A stretch of 54,851 bases of DNA, taken from positions 1 through 54,851 of the forward strand of contig CAKTFS010000010.1 of NCBI GenBank assembly GCA_934561115.1, in the 5' to 3' direction. Made by a program: the position numbers and the translations under genes. Shown here piece by piece: positions 23,431 through 32,267 of the stretch (position 1 is the first letter of the stretch; the number at the start of each line of letters is the position of its first letter). The DNA comes from an uncultured Faecalibacterium sp. (lineage in GTDB: Bacteria > Bacillota > Clostridia > Oscillospirales > Ruminococcaceae). A model generated the notes under the pieces. It saw nothing but the letters and a program-made list of their open reading frames with translations. It had not been told where the DNA came from and searched no databases.

Positions 23431-24188
23431 TCGCACAGGTAAAGGATGCAAAGCGCCGCACCCGGTTCGCAAATGCCTGCCGGGGTCTGCCGGTACTGGA
23501 TGCTCTGCTGCCGCTGGACTGTGCTCTCTTTCGCAAAAGCCAGCCGTGGCGGTTTTACGCGGGCCCTACGCTGGCACTGGAGCTTTCCGGCAGCACGGCA
23601 TGGCTGGCCGGGCACGCAAACCCCGCAGAGCTGGCAAGCTTTCTGTCCTTCTGCGGGTGCGAGAGCTCCATTCTGGACGAAGCTGTCTGCCTGCCGCCGG
23701 ACGGCTGGCACAAGGCAGAAACGCTGACTGTGTTCGGTCTGCCGCAGGGTGGGCTGCTGCCCCTGCCCGCCGTGGACGAGGCTTTGTGGGCGCAGCTGAC
23801 CCTCTGCCGGGAAGCGCCCGCCGCCCGGGTGGCACAGGCGCTTTACCCCGCAGACCCCGCCCGGCAGGCTGACTTTTACTCGGAGCTGTGCACAAAGCGC
23901 AGCCGGGGCAGGGCAGTGGCATGGACATTGGAGCAGGGAAGCGCCGTCGTCTGCACCGTGGGTGCTTATGCCCTGTGCAATGGGCAAGCCTATATGGCCT
24001 GCGGGCAGACCGCAGAGCCGCTGCGGGGCAGGGGCATCGGAGGGCGGCTCATTGTGGAAATGGCAAACAGCCTTGCCGCCGAGGGCCTGTGCCCGGTATT
24101 CCTCTGTGCACCGGAGCGGGTGCGATTTTATACCCGCCTTGGCTTTACAAAACAGGCCGAGTACGCCCGCTATGCGCCCGAGAAATAA
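23427..24188 (+). CDS. GNAT N-acetyltransferase coupled to murD
   Basis: 253 residues. The start is GTG at 23427, which overlaps the murD stop (GTGA), so the start is fixed by coupling. The C-terminal third is a GNAT core: EPLRGRGIGGRLIVEMAN (acetyl-CoA loop, about 207-224) and RVRFYTRLGFTK. The N-terminal two thirds are Cys/Trp-containing and not recognised, giving a two-lobed form seen in some Firmicutes GNATs. The substrate is unknown; a cell-wall link is only suggested by position. Confidence 0.82.
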   Translation: MIAQVKDAKRRTRFANACRGLPVLDALLPLDCALFRKSQPWRFYAGPTLALELSGSTAWLAGHANPAELASFLSFCGCESSILDEAVCLPPDGWHKAETLTVFGLPQGGLLPLPAVDEALWAQLTLCREAPAARVAQALYPADPARQADFYSELCTKRSRGRAVAWTLEQGSAVVCTVGAYALCNGQAYMACGQTAEPLRGRGIGGRLIVEMANSLAAEGLCPVFLCAPERVRFYTRLGFTKQAEYARYAPEK

Positions 24189-24206
24189 TAAAGCTTTTTG
24201 CGCAAA

Positions 24207-24239
24207 ATGCCAGTTCTCCCGAAAGGAAGAACTGGCATT
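24207..24239 (+). terminator. Hairpin after the murD-GNAT pair
   Basis: ATGCCAGTTCT / AGAACTGGCAT stem around GAAAGG, but no U-run follows. A second small hairpin (GGCTCAAAGAGCC) follows at 24250-24262. Weak terminator or processing site. Confidence 0.4.
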
Positions 24240-24294
24240 GCAACACAAAGGCTCAAAGAGCCCAAAAATAACAGGAAGGAACTATCACGTTATA

Positions 24295-25563
24295 ATGTCG
24301 ATTCTGAACCACTTTTTTGATTATAAGCCCGAGGTGCTGGCGCTGGACGAAAAGGCCATGGAGCTGTGCCAGCCCTATTTCCGCCAGATGGAGGAGATCC
24401 GGGATTTCAACCAGCTTAAGATGCTCAAGGCTTTTGCCGATACCCAGATGTCCTCCACCGATATGCTGGGCACCACCGGCTACGGCCTGTGGGATACCGG
24501 CCGCGCCAAGCTGGAACAGATCTTTGCGCAGGTCATGGGCGCAGAGGACGCGCTGGTGCGCAGTCAGTTCCAAAGCGGCACCCACACGCTGGCGGTGGCG
24601 CTGTTCGGTCTGCTGCGGGCAGGGGACACCCTGCTGGCCGCTACCGGCCGCCCCTACGATACGCTGGAAGGCGTCATCGGTCTGGACGGCAAGGGCAAGG
24701 GCACCGGTACCCTGATGGACTACGGCGTAAACTATGATGAAGCCCCCCTCAAGGCCGACTTCACCCCGGATTACGACCTGATCGCCCAGAAAGCCCCCGG
24801 CGCAAAGGTGTGCCATATCCAGCGCAGCCGCGGCTATTTACAGCGCAACGCCTTTGATCTGGCCACCATCCGCAAGATCGCCGATACCGCCCGCGCCGCA
24901 AACCCGGAGATCATCATCTTTGTGGACAACTGCTACGGCGAGTTCACCCAGACGCAGGAGCCCTGTCAGGTGGGTGCGGATATCGCAGTGGGCAGCCTGA
25001 TCAAGAACCCCGGCGGCGGCATTGCACCCACCGGCGGTTACATCGTGGGACGCAGGGATCTGGTGGAACTGTGTGCTTACCGCCTGAACGCCCCCGGCCT
25101 TGGCAAGGAGCTGGGCTGCACGCTGGAGACCCCCCGGGATATGTATCTGGGCTTCTACTACGCCCCCGGCGTGGTGTGCGAGGCCATCAAGACCGCCATC
25201 TACGCCCAGTGCATGCTGGAGCTGCTGGGCAAAAAGCCCATCCCGCGCTACTGCGAGGATCACAACGATATCGTCACCTGTTTTGATGCCGGTACGGCAG
25301 AAGCGCTCATCGGCTTCTGTCAGGGCATTCAGGCCGCCAGCCCCGTGGACAGCTACGCCGCCCCGGAACCCAGCCCGGAGCCGGGCTACACCGACGAGGT
25401 GGTCATGGCCAGCGGCAGCTTTACGCAGGGCAGCACCATCGAGCTTTCCTGCGACGGCCCTCTGCGCGCCCCCTATACCTGCTACTTGCAGGGCGGCTTG
25501 AACTTTGCCGCCAGCCGCGCCGGTGTGCTGCTGGCTGTCCAGAAAGCATACTTTAAGGAATGA
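24295..25563 (+). CDS. Methionine gamma-lyase family protein (YnbB/aluminium-resistance-like PLP enzyme)
   Basis: 422 residues. A fold-type I PLP enzyme: GTTGYGLWDTGR near residue 60, RSQFQSGTHTLAVALFGLL near 83-101, the pair VDNCYGEF near 206 for PLP Asp, and SLIKNPGGGIAPTGGYIVG near 234 with the Schiff-base Lys. This is the family once labelled aluminium resistance protein; a cystathionine/methionine lyase activity is predicted but not proven. The ATG at 24295 is the only sensible start, yet AGGAAGGA is about 14 bp upstream, which is unusually far. A bidirectional terminator follows. Confidence 0.88.
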   Translation: MSILNHFFDYKPEVLALDEKAMELCQPYFRQMEEIRDFNQLKMLKAFADTQMSSTDMLGTTGYGLWDTGRAKLEQIFAQVMGAEDALVRSQFQSGTHTLAVALFGLLRAGDTLLAATGRPYDTLEGVIGLDGKGKGTGTLMDYGVNYDEAPLKADFTPDYDLIAQKAPGAKVCHIQRSRGYLQRNAFDLATIRKIADTARAANPEIIIFVDNCYGEFTQTQEPCQVGADIAVGSLIKNPGGGIAPTGGYIVGRRDLVELCAYRLNAPGLGKELGCTLETPRDMYLGFYYAPGVVCEAIKTAIYAQCMLELLGKKPIPRYCEDHNDIVTCFDAGTAEALIGFCQGIQAASPVDSYAAPEPSPEPGYTDEVVMASGSFTQGSTIELSCDGPLRAPYTCYLQGGLNFAASRAGVLLAVQKAYFKE

Positions 25564-25594
25564 TGATCGCCCTGCGGGCAACTATCATTCAAAC

Positions 25595-25636
25595 AAAAAG
25601 GAGCTATCGCACAACACGCTGCGATAGCTCCTTTTT
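25595..25636. terminator. Bidirectional terminator between PLP enzyme and mgsA
   Basis: AAAAAGGAGCTATCGCA / TGCGATAGCTCCTTTTT: 17-bp perfect stem, 8-base loop, with T-runs on both strands. It serves the two convergent genes. Confidence 0.92.
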
Positions 25637-25671
25637 CCCTCTATACACAAAGTAACACACAAAATAAACGC

Positions 25672-26112
25672 TTACACGGCACGGGCCTGCATGGCGGGGA
25701 TCGGCTCGATCAAAGCCGGGTGCATCCCCTCGCGGTAGTCCAGATCTCCCTGATCCAGACCACGCAGCAGCACCTCTGCGGTAGCAATGTTAGTGGCAAT
25801 GGGTACGCTGTGCATATCGCACAGGCGCAGCAGATTCTGCTCGGTCAGGCTGGCGGCATCGGCTTTCAGCGGGTCGCGGAAGAACAGCACCAGATCTACC
25901 TCATCGCAGGCAACGCGGGAGGTGATCTGCTGCACACCGCCCAACTTGCCGGAAAGGTAGCAGTGCACCGGCAGGCCGGTGGTCTGCGCAAGCATCCGGC
26001 CGGTGGTACCGGTGGCGATAACATTATTGCGGGAAAGGATGGCACTGTAAGCGGTACAGAACTGCAGAGCCAGTTCCTTGCGGGAATCATGGGCAAGAAT
26101 TGCGATCGTCAT
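25672..26112 (-). CDS. mgsA: Methylglyoxal synthase
   Basis: 146 residues, normal length. Turns dihydroxyacetone phosphate into methylglyoxal and phosphate, a bypass used when sugar phosphates build up. Motifs are complete: AHDSRK (7-12), ATGTTGRML (about 33-41), LSGKLGGVQQI (about 53-63) and the catalytic-region LVLFFRDPL (about 74-82). AAAGGAG lies about 10 bp before the ATG. The upstream region is AT-rich with no clear promoter that I can fix. It is a single gene. Confidence 0.95.
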   Translation of the reverse strand: MTIAILAHDSRKELALQFCTAYSAILSRNNVIATGTTGRMLAQTTGLPVHCYLSGKLGGVQQITSRVACDEVDLVLFFRDPLKADAASLTEQNLLRLCDMHSVPIATNIATAEVLLRGLDQGDLDYREGMHPALIEPIPAMQARAV

Positions 26113-26427
26113 AGGATGCTCTCTCCTTTACTTATTTTTACATAGTACAAAATGTGATGTACGGATTTTTTGAAGTCCTGTGAAACACAAGTGAAATCGA
26201 TATCAAATCTTACAATATAGTTTTACCGCACAGAAAACGCTCTGTCAAGAGAAAATTTTGCTTTTTTGACCTATAAAAACATAAAAGTAATACTTTAACA
26301 TTGTGAGAAACAGCGAAACCTTGGATACATACCACTATCCAAGAGCGCCCGTTTTCTGGGAAAAGTGAAATATTTTTTGCTTTTTGTGCTTGAATTGAAA
26401 CACAGTCCATCCTGATAAAACAAAAAT
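26113..26427. other. AT-rich non-coding stretch upstream of mgsA
   Basis: About 315 bp, far richer in AT than its surroundings, without a convincing gene. It holds the mgsA leader and a small hairpin TTGGATA..TATCCAA (26333-26347 region). Short open frames here lack ribosome sites. I see no repeat or RNA gene. Confidence 0.5.
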
Positions 26428-26456
26428 ACAGGCCAAAGCAGCTTGCATCGGCCTGT
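26421..26456 (-). terminator. Terminator of proCBA
   Basis: Minus-strand transcript: ACAGGCC / GGCCTGT stem (26456-26428) followed by ATTTTTGTTTT. It lies about 100 bp past the proA stop. Confidence 0.75.
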
Positions 26457-26553
26457 ACAGGAAATTTTTTTCAACTGTGAAAAACTTGCTCTGCCGCGCC
26501 CGCAGGCCGGACAGAATTGTAAAAAGATTATGAAGAAGCCGGGGCAGGGCAGT

Positions 26554-27816
26554 TCAACGGATCTGCCCGTCACCGTGGATGACGTACTTGTAGCTGCAAA
26601 GCTCCTCCAGCCCCATGGGTCCCCGGGCGTGCAGCTTCTGGGTAGAGATGCCCATCTCGCAGCCCAGACCAAACTCGCCGCCGTCCGTAAAGCGGGTGGA
26701 GCAGTTCACATACACGGCGGCACTGTCCACCGCAGCGGTAAAGCGGTCGGCGTCTGCCTGCGTCCGGGTCAGGATGGCCTCGCTGTGGCCGGTGGAGTGC
26801 TGCGCAATGTGAGCAATGGCTTCGTCTACGCTGTCCACCACCTTGACGGCAAGGATGTAATCCAGAAACTCGGTGTCAAAGTCCGCAGGGCCGGCAGGCG
26901 TGCCGGGGATGATGGCGGCGGCGCGTGCGTCCAGCCGCAGCTCTACCGGCAGCTTGCCCGCAGCAACGCGGTCAGGGCCAAGACGCTGCGCGAGCTTGGG
27001 CAGAAACTCCTGCGCAATGGCAGAATGCACCAGGCACACTTCCTCGGCGTTGCACACGCTGGGGCGGCTGGCCTTGGCGTTCTCAATAATGTCCAGCGCC
27101 TTGGCCTGATCGGCGGTATCGTCCACAAAAATGTGGCAGATGCCGGTACCGGTCTGGATGCAGGGTACCTTGGCGTTCTCCACGCAGGCGCGGATCAGCC
27201 CTGCACCGCCCCGGGGGATCAGCAGATCTACATAGCCCACGGCGGTCATCAGGGCGTTGGCGGAGGCGTGGGTGGTGTCCTCGATCAGGCAGACGGCGTT
27301 TTCCGGCAGATTGTTCTCCCGCAGCCCCTGCCGCAGTGCCTGCACAATGGCGTTGGCGCTGCGCCATGCCTCCTTGCCGCAGCGCAGGATGCAGGCGTTG
27401 CCGCTCTTGATGGCAAGGGCGGCGGCATCACTGGTCACGTTGGGACGGCTCTCGTAGATGATGGCGATCACACCCATGGGAACGGCGGTCTTTTCGATCA
27501 CCAGCCCGTTGGGGCGCTCCACCCGCTTCAGCACCCGGCCCACCGGGTCGGGCAGGGCGGCAACCTCTTCAATGCCCTTTGCCATGGCGCGGATGCGCTC
27601 CTCGGTCAGGGCAAGACGATCCAGCATCACCTCGCTGATATGTCCCTTTGCGGCGGCCATATCGTCGGCGTTGGCGGCAAGGATGGCCGTCATGCTTGCC
27701 GGGCTGCACAGCTGCGCAGCCATACTGCGCAGTGCCTGTGCGCGGCTTGCGCTGTCAGCCAGTGCCAGCGCAGCCTTTGCCCCGCGGGCGGCTTCCAGAA
27801 TTTCCTGTGTAGTCAT
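26554..27816 (-). CDS. proA: Glutamate-5-semialdehyde dehydrogenase (gamma-glutamyl phosphate reductase)
   Basis: 420 residues. Second step of proline synthesis: NADPH-dependent reduction of glutamyl 5-phosphate. Aldehyde-dehydrogenase fold with [15 protein letters not shown] near 117, [14 protein letters not shown] near 141, [11 protein letters not shown] near 199 and the catalytic Cys in [10 protein letters not shown] (near 255). AGGAGG within the end of proB lies 8 bp before the ATG; only 3 bp separate the two genes. It is the last gene of proC-proB-proA. Confidence 0.96.
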   Translation of the reverse strand: MTTQEILEAARGAKAALALADSASRAQALRSMAAQLCSPASMTAILAANADDMAAAKGHISEVMLDRLALTEERIRAMAKGIEEVAALPDPVGRVLKRVERPNGLVIEKTAVPMGVIAIIYESRPNVTSDAAALAIKSGNACILRCGKEAWRSANAIVQALRQGLRENNLPENAVCLIEDTTHASANALMTAVGYVDLLIPRGGAGLIRACVENAKVPCIQTGTGICHIFVDDTADQAKALDIIENAKASRPSVCNAEEVCLVHSAIAQEFLPKLAQRLGPDRVAAGKLPVELRLDARAAAIIPGTPAGPADFDTEFLDYILAVKVVDSVDEAIAHIAQHSTGHSEAILTRTQADADRFTAAVDSAAVYVNCSTRFTDGGEFGLGCEMGISTQKLHARGPMGLEELCSYKYVIHGDGQIR

Positions 27817-27819
27817 AGC

Positions 27820-28617
27820 TCAAACCTCCTGTGTGGACAGTGCGGGCTGCTTGTGCCCGGCAAAGCGGGTGCCGATGGGCTTGCCTGCAGCAATATCATA
27901 CAGCAGCTCCGGGTGTGCGCCGTTGGCAATGACCATATCTGCGCCGCTGCCGGTCACCATGCGGGCAGCGCGCAGCTTGGTGGCCATGCCGCCGGTACCC
28001 AGTGCCGAGCCTGCACCGTCTGCCAGCGCCATCACCTCGGAGGTGATCTCCTCCACCAGCGGGATGAGTGCCGCATCCGGGTGGGTGTGGGGGTTGGCGG
28101 TGTACAGGCCGTCGATGTCGCTCAGCAGCACCAGCAGGTCGGCCTTGCAGCAGCAGGCCACAATAGCGGCCAGCGTGTCGTTATCGCCAATGGAGGTGAT
28201 CTCATCGGTGGCAACGCTGTCGTTTTCATTGATGATGGGCAGTGCACCCAGCTCCAGCAGACGGGTCAAAGTGTTCTGGATGTTCACCCGGCGCTCGGTG
28301 TGCTCCACGTCCACGCCGGTAAGCAAAATCTGCGCTACCGTGTGATCATAGGCACTGAACAGCCGGTCGTAGGTGTACATCAGCTCGCACTGCCCCACGG
28401 CGGCGCAGGCCTGCTTGGTGGTGGTATCTTTGGGGCGTGCAGGCAGCGAAAGCTTGCCCACACCCATGCCGATAGCGCCGGAGGACACCAGGATCACCTC
28501 GTGTCCCTCGTTCTTTAAATCGCTCAATACCTTGACCAGTTCCTCTGCATGGCGGATGTTCAGCCGCCCGGTGGGGTATGCCAATGTGGAGGTGCCCACT
28601 TTCACAACGATGCGCAT
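27820..28617 (-). CDS. proB: Glutamate 5-kinase, short form
   Basis: 265 residues. First step of proline synthesis: ATP-dependent phosphorylation of glutamate. The amino-acid-kinase domain is complete: KVGTSTL (5-11), LVSSGAIGMGVG (about 43-54), INENDSVATDEI (about 127-138) and LGTGGMATKLRA (about 196-207). The C-terminal PUA domain of E. coli ProB (367 residues) is absent, as in several Firmicutes, so this is a natural short form and not a broken gene. ATG 28617 begins MRIVVKVG; the ribosome site lies in the end of proC. Feedback inhibition by proline is usual for ProB but cannot be judged here. Confidence 0.94.
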   Translation of the reverse strand: MRIVVKVGTSTLAYPTGRLNIRHAEELVKVLSDLKNEGHEVILVSSGAIGMGVGKLSLPARPKDTTTKQACAAVGQCELMYTYDRLFSAYDHTVAQILLTGVDVEHTERRVNIQNTLTRLLELGALPIINENDSVATDEITSIGDNDTLAAIVACCCKADLLVLLSDIDGLYTANPHTHPDAALIPLVEEITSEVMALADGAGSALGTGGMATKLRAARMVTGSGADMVIANGAHPELLYDIAAGKPIGTRFAGHKQPALSTQEV

Positions 28618-28624
28618 GATTCCA

Positions 28625-29431
28625 TTAACCCTTTCCCATTTCCTTTGTTTTGTCGTAAGCGGCCAGCACGGCATCCATCACCGCACCGCGCAGCCCGTGT
28701 TCTTCCAGTACCCGCACGCCCTGAATGGTGCTGCCGCCGGGGCTGCACACAGCGTCCTTCAGCGCACCGGGGTGCTTGCCGCTTTCCAGCACCAGCTTTG
28801 CGCTGCCCAGCACCATCTGTGCGGCGTACTCCTGCGCTTTTGCGCGGGGCAGACCGCAGGCCACGCCGCCATCGGCCAGCGCTTCAATAAACTGGTACAC
28901 CCATGCCGGGCCGCAGCCGGAAACGCAGCTGGCAGCATCGATCATACCCTCGGCCACGGCGTCCAGACGCCCGGCGGGAGCCATCAGCTGACAGAAAGCT
29001 TCCTCCTCCTCGGCGGTCACGTTGACGGAGCAGTACTGGATCATGCCTTCGCCCACCGATGCCGGGGTGTTGGGCATGATGCGGATAACAGGGTAATCGC
29101 CGCCCGCCATCTCCTGAATGCGTGCCACCGGCAGGCCGGCGGCCATGGTGCACAGCACGAACCGCTTGGTGCGGTCAGCAAGGATGAACCGCAGCGGTTC
29201 CAGCATAGCTTCCATCATCTGGGGCTTCACCGCCAGAAAGATCAGGTCGCAGTCACCGGCCACCTCGGCATTGGTAGCCGTCTGACAGCCCAGCTCTGTG
29301 GCCAGTGCCTCGGCCTTCGCCGCCGTGCGGTTGGCCAGAAATACATTCTCAGGCTCGGTAGCCTTGCACACGGCGCGGGCAATGGCACCGCCCATGTTTC
29401 CACAGCCTAAAAACCCAATGGTTTTCATCAT
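28625..29431 (-). CDS. proC: Pyrroline-5-carboxylate reductase
   Basis: About 268 residues. Last step of proline synthesis: NAD(P)H reduction of pyrroline-5-carboxylate. The N-terminal Rossmann motif is TIGFLGCGNMGGAIA, and the family signatures FLAVKPQMM, RIMPNTPASVGEG and SGCGPAWVYQF are all present, as is the C-terminal VCSPGGSTIQGV. Three ATG codons in tandem (29434, 29431, 29428) follow GGGAGGG; 29431 gives 8-bp spacing and is my choice. It is the first gene of the operon, with its own promoter, so all three proline enzymes come from one transcript. Confidence 0.94.
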   Translation of the reverse strand: MMKTIGFLGCGNMGGAIARAVCKATEPENVFLANRTAAKAEALATELGCQTATNAEVAGDCDLIFLAVKPQMMEAMLEPLRFILADRTKRFVLCTMAAGLPVARIQEMAGGDYPVIRIMPNTPASVGEGMIQYCSVNVTAEEEEAFCQLMAPAGRLDAVAEGMIDAASCVSGCGPAWVYQFIEALADGGVACGLPRAKAQEYAAQMVLGSAKLVLESGKHPGALKDAVCSPGGSTIQGVRVLEEHGLRGAVMDAVLAAYDKTKEMGKG

Positions 29432-29485
29432 CATAATAACCCTCCCTCGGCAGGTATGCACTGCATAAAATTCTGCTTCTTATTC

Positions 29486-29514
29486 ATTCTAAGCAACCGC
29501 TGGGAGAAAATCAA
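29486..29514 (-). promoter_or_regulatory. proCBA promoter
   Basis: Minus strand: TTGATT (29514-29509), 17-bp spacer, TAGAAT (29491-29486). Confidence 0.75.
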
Positions 29515-29611
29515 GACTTTTGTCTTATTTTTGGCGGATATGTTGTAAAAAACAGCACCTTCGGGGCGGGCAGCGCACACACAAACTTCATAAAAAGGTA
29601 AGAATCTTTAC

Positions 29612-29641
29612 TTGAAATAAGGTCACATTTTGCGGTAAAAT
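29612..29641 (+). promoter_or_regulatory. Promoter of the TetR regulator
   Basis: TTGAAA (29612-29617), 18-bp spacer, TAAAAT (29636-29641); about 60 bp before the GTG start. Confidence 0.65.
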
Positions 29642-29702
29642 AAACTATGGGGTATCATTCACGGAAACGGCAGCGGCGTCTGCCGGGAAAGGATGGGTTT
29701 TT

Positions 29703-30278
29703 GTGTCACAAACGACAAAACGGGCACTGGAGGCATCTTTAAAGAAGCTGCTGCTGGAAAAGCCCCTGAACAAGATCACGATCAACGATATTACCGAGGA
29801 CTGCGGTGTCAACCGCATGACCTTTTATTACCATTTCAAGGACATTTACGATCTGGTGGACTGGATCTTAGCGGAGGACGCCGCTAAGGCGATGGAAGGC
29901 CGCCGGGGCTTTGGTACATGGAGCGAAGCCTATCTGGACGTTCTGCACCAGCTGCAGGACAATAAGACCCTTGTGCTCAACGTTTACCGCTCGGTGGGCA
30001 GGGAACAGGTGGAGCAGTACCTTTACCGGCTGCTGGACCCCATCCTGAAGGACTTTGCAGACCGTGAGTGCCACGATATCACCGTGCAGGATGCGGACAA
30101 GCAGTTCGTTGTCGATTTTTATAAGTATGCGCTGGTGGGTATGACGCTGGAATGGATCCGCCGGGATATGAAAGGCGACCCCAAGCAGATGGTGGAGCGC
30201 GTGAGCACCATGATCCACGGAGATTTCCGCCGCGCACTGTGCCGCCTGAGCACCGGAAGCCTGAAAATAGAGGAATGA
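29703..30278 (+). CDS. TetR/AcrR family transcriptional regulator
   Basis: 191 residues. An N-terminal helix-turn-helix: KITINDITEDCGVNRMTFYY followed by HFKDIYDLV (about 25-54), close to the DhaS/YttP branch of TetR proteins. The C-terminal ligand domain is helical and unassigned. The start is GTG at 29703, with GGAAAGGA about 9 bp upstream. A terminator hairpin and 170 bp separate it from the radical SAM gene downstream, which is a plausible target by position. The inducer is unknown. Confidence 0.88.
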   Translation: MSQTTKRALEASLKKLLLEKPLNKITINDITEDCGVNRMTFYYHFKDIYDLVDWILAEDAAKAMEGRRGFGTWSEAYLDVLHQLQDNKTLVLNVYRSVGREQVEQYLYRLLDPILKDFADRECHDITVQDADKQFVVDFYKYALVGMTLEWIRRDMKGDPKQMVERVSTMIHGDFRRALCRLSTGSLKIEE

Positions 30279-30322
30279 AGTGCTTATTGTCCGTGCGGCT
30301 TCAATAAAATTTTATCAAAGGG

Positions 30323-30357
30323 TACGCCGTGATGGGTTTTCCATCACGGCGTATTTT
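30323..30357 (+). terminator. Terminator of the TetR gene
   Basis: TACGCCGTGATGG / CCATCACGGCGTA, a 13-bp perfect stem, then TTTTCTGTTT. Confidence 0.88.
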
Positions 30358-30446
30358 CTGTTTATGGCACAAAAACACGCAAAGTAGTAAGATGTGGTCA
30401 AGCAAAATAAGAATTTCCAAAGGAATCATTTCGGGAGGAAAAAGCT

Positions 30447-31877
30447 ATGAATACATCTCTTGAGAACCTGACCCACAAGATGCAGCGTGCTGCGCTTGGT
30501 AAAATAGTGGACGTGGCGCTTTCCCGCGCTGAGCAGGACAGTGAAAAAACGATCAGCCAGCTGGTGGATATCGCAAAGCAGTTCTACGGCAGCGGCTTCA
30601 GCGATGAGACCTACGAGAACGCCAAAAAGGTGCTGACCGACCCCAATAGCAAGTGGACGAAGCTCATCAACTGCGTGCTGGACCAGACCGACCCCCATGT
30701 GGCGCGCACCACTGCGCTGAATCTGGGCTACGAAGCCTTCTTCCGCGGCACCAAGACCATCCGCGAGAACCGCGTCAAGTACCAGTGCAATATCCCCTGG
30801 CTGATTTTGTTCGACCCCACCTCTGCCTGCAATATGCACTGCGTGGGCTGCTGGGCAGGCGAGTACGGCCACAAGAACAACCTCAGCTTTGAGGATATGG
30901 ATAAGATCGTCACGCAGGGCAAGGAGCTGGGCGTGTACCTGTATATGCTGACCGGCGGCGAGCCGCTGGTGCGCAAAAAGGACGTGCTCAAGCTGGCAGA
31001 AAAGCACAACGACGTGCAGTTTGCCATCTACACCAACTCCACCCTCATCGACGAGCCCTTCTGTGAAGAGGTGCGGCGTCTGGGCAATATCGCCTTTATG
31101 CTGTCCATCGAGGGTACTCCGGAGACCAACGATGCCCGCCGCGGCGAGGGCCATTATGCCGCTGTGATGCACGCCATGGATCTGCTCAAGAAGTACGGCA
31201 TCCTCTTCGGCACCTCCATCTGCTACACCAGCCAGAACATTGAAGCTGTCACCAACGACGAGTTCATGCGTTTTCTGTGCGAGAAGGGCGCGCACTTCGG
31301 CTTCTACTTCCACTATATGCCGGTTGGCAACGAGGCCGCCCCGGAGCTGATGCCTACCCCGGAGCAGCGCAAATATATGATTGACCGCATCCGCTATCTG
31401 CGCTCTTCCGAGTGCGATATCCCGTTCTACCCCATGGACTTCCAGAACGATGGCGAGTTCGTGGGCGGCTGCATCGCCGGCGGCCGCAACTACTTCCACA
31501 TCAACTCTGCCGGTGACGCCGAGCCCTGCGTGTTCATCCACTACTCCAACGCCAACATCCACGACCAGTCTATTCTGGAAATTCTGCACAGCCCGCTGTT
31601 CATGGCTTACCACAATGGCCAGCCCTTCAACAAGAACCATCTGCGTCCCTGCCCGATGCTGGAAAACCCCGAGCTGCTGGAAAAGATGGTGCATGAGACC
31701 GGTGCCCACAGCACCGACCTGCAGTCCCCGGAAAGCGTCGAGCACCTGTGCGAGAAGTGCAAGACTTACGCCGCCAACTGGCAGCCCACCGCCGACGAAG
31801 TGTGGTCCCACCACAAGGTGCGCGAGAGCCGGTACGAGAACTATAAGGACTGGAAGCCCTCTCAGCCGCTGGACTGA
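30447..31877 (+). CDS. Radical SAM protein with SPASM-like C-terminus
   Basis: 476 residues. The radical SAM cluster motif is CNMHCVGC (Cys128, 132, 135), followed by YMLTGGEPLV (SAM-binding GGE near 174-176). A helical N-terminal extension of about 110 residues precedes it. Further cysteines lie near 348 (GGCIAGG), 366 (EPCVF), 410 (RPCPM) and 437-440 (HLCEKC), as in SPASM/twitch proteins that hold auxiliary Fe-S clusters. The reaction is unknown; no precursor-peptide gene is beside it. GGGAGGA lies about 8 bp before the ATG. A TetR gene precedes it and a terminator follows. Confidence 0.88.
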   Translation: MNTSLENLTHKMQRAALGKIVDVALSRAEQDSEKTISQLVDIAKQFYGSGFSDETYENAKKVLTDPNSKWTKLINCVLDQTDPHVARTTALNLGYEAFFRGTKTIRENRVKYQCNIPWLILFDPTSACNMHCVGCWAGEYGHKNNLSFEDMDKIVTQGKELGVYLYMLTGGEPLVRKKDVLKLAEKHNDVQFAIYTNSTLIDEPFCEEVRRLGNIAFMLSIEGTPETNDARRGEGHYAAVMHAMDLLKKYGILFGTSICYTSQNIEAVTNDEFMRFLCEKGAHFGFYFHYMPVGNEAAPELMPTPEQRKYMIDRIRYLRSSECDIPFYPMDFQNDGEFVGGCIAGGRNYFHINSAGDAEPCVFIHYSNANIHDQSILEILHSPLFMAYHNGQPFNKNHLRPCPMLENPELLEKMVHETGAHSTDLQSPESVEHLCEKCKTYAANWQPTADEVWSHHKVRESRYENYKDWKPSQPLD

Positions 31878-31906
31878 ACTAAAACCTGAAAGAAAGCAAT
31901 AAAATG

Positions 31907-31949
31907 CCCCCGCCCTGTGTCCCTTCCCGGAACATAAGGCGGGGGTTTT
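31907..31949 (+). terminator. Terminator of the radical SAM gene
   Basis: CCCCCGCC / GGCGGGGG stem (31907-31914 with 31938-31945) then TTTTG. Confidence 0.8.
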
Positions 31950-31966
31950 GCTGTGCAAACTGGATT

Positions 31967-32227
31967 TTATTTTTCAAATTTTTTATGACACTTTGGGCAC
32001 TCTTTAGGGATTGGTCTATAACCAACAAGCGAACAACCGCAATAAGGACATTTCATCATAATGAGATGATATACAATGCCACCAATAACAACTATTGCAC
32101 CGATTAGCAGGCACGGGTTGATTCTGTACGCCTTTGTTGTTATTGCACCTGTTACTGCGAGCAATATTCCTGTTACCAAGATGAGACAAGAAATGACAGC
32201 GTGCTTTTGTGGGCTATTGTTTTTCAT
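31967..32227 (-). CDS. Small membrane protein with zinc-ribbon
   Basis: 86 residues. Two hydrophobic spans (about 11-30 and 38-56) are followed by a C-terminal zinc ribbon with CPYCGC and CPKC, the metal-binding Cys pairs. It looks like an inner-membrane protein with a cytosolic zinc knuckle; no function is known to me. The ATG at 32227 has AAAGGAG 9 bp upstream; the longer frame from a TTG contains this ribosome site and is rejected. Base composition is much more AT-rich than its neighbours, a sign of recent transfer. It stands alone between convergent units. Confidence 0.75.
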   Translation of the reverse strand: MKNNSPQKHAVISCLILVTGILLAVTGAITTKAYRINPCLLIGAIVVIGGIVYHLIMMKCPYCGCSLVGYRPIPKECPKCHKKFEK

Positions 32228-32267
32228 ATCGTCACGCTCCTTTGTCAATTTCGATTTGCAATACGGC

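Noticed and set aside
27820..28617. ProB as a truncated pseudogene
   Set aside because: It is shorter than E. coli ProB only by the optional PUA domain; the kinase domain and operon coupling are intact.
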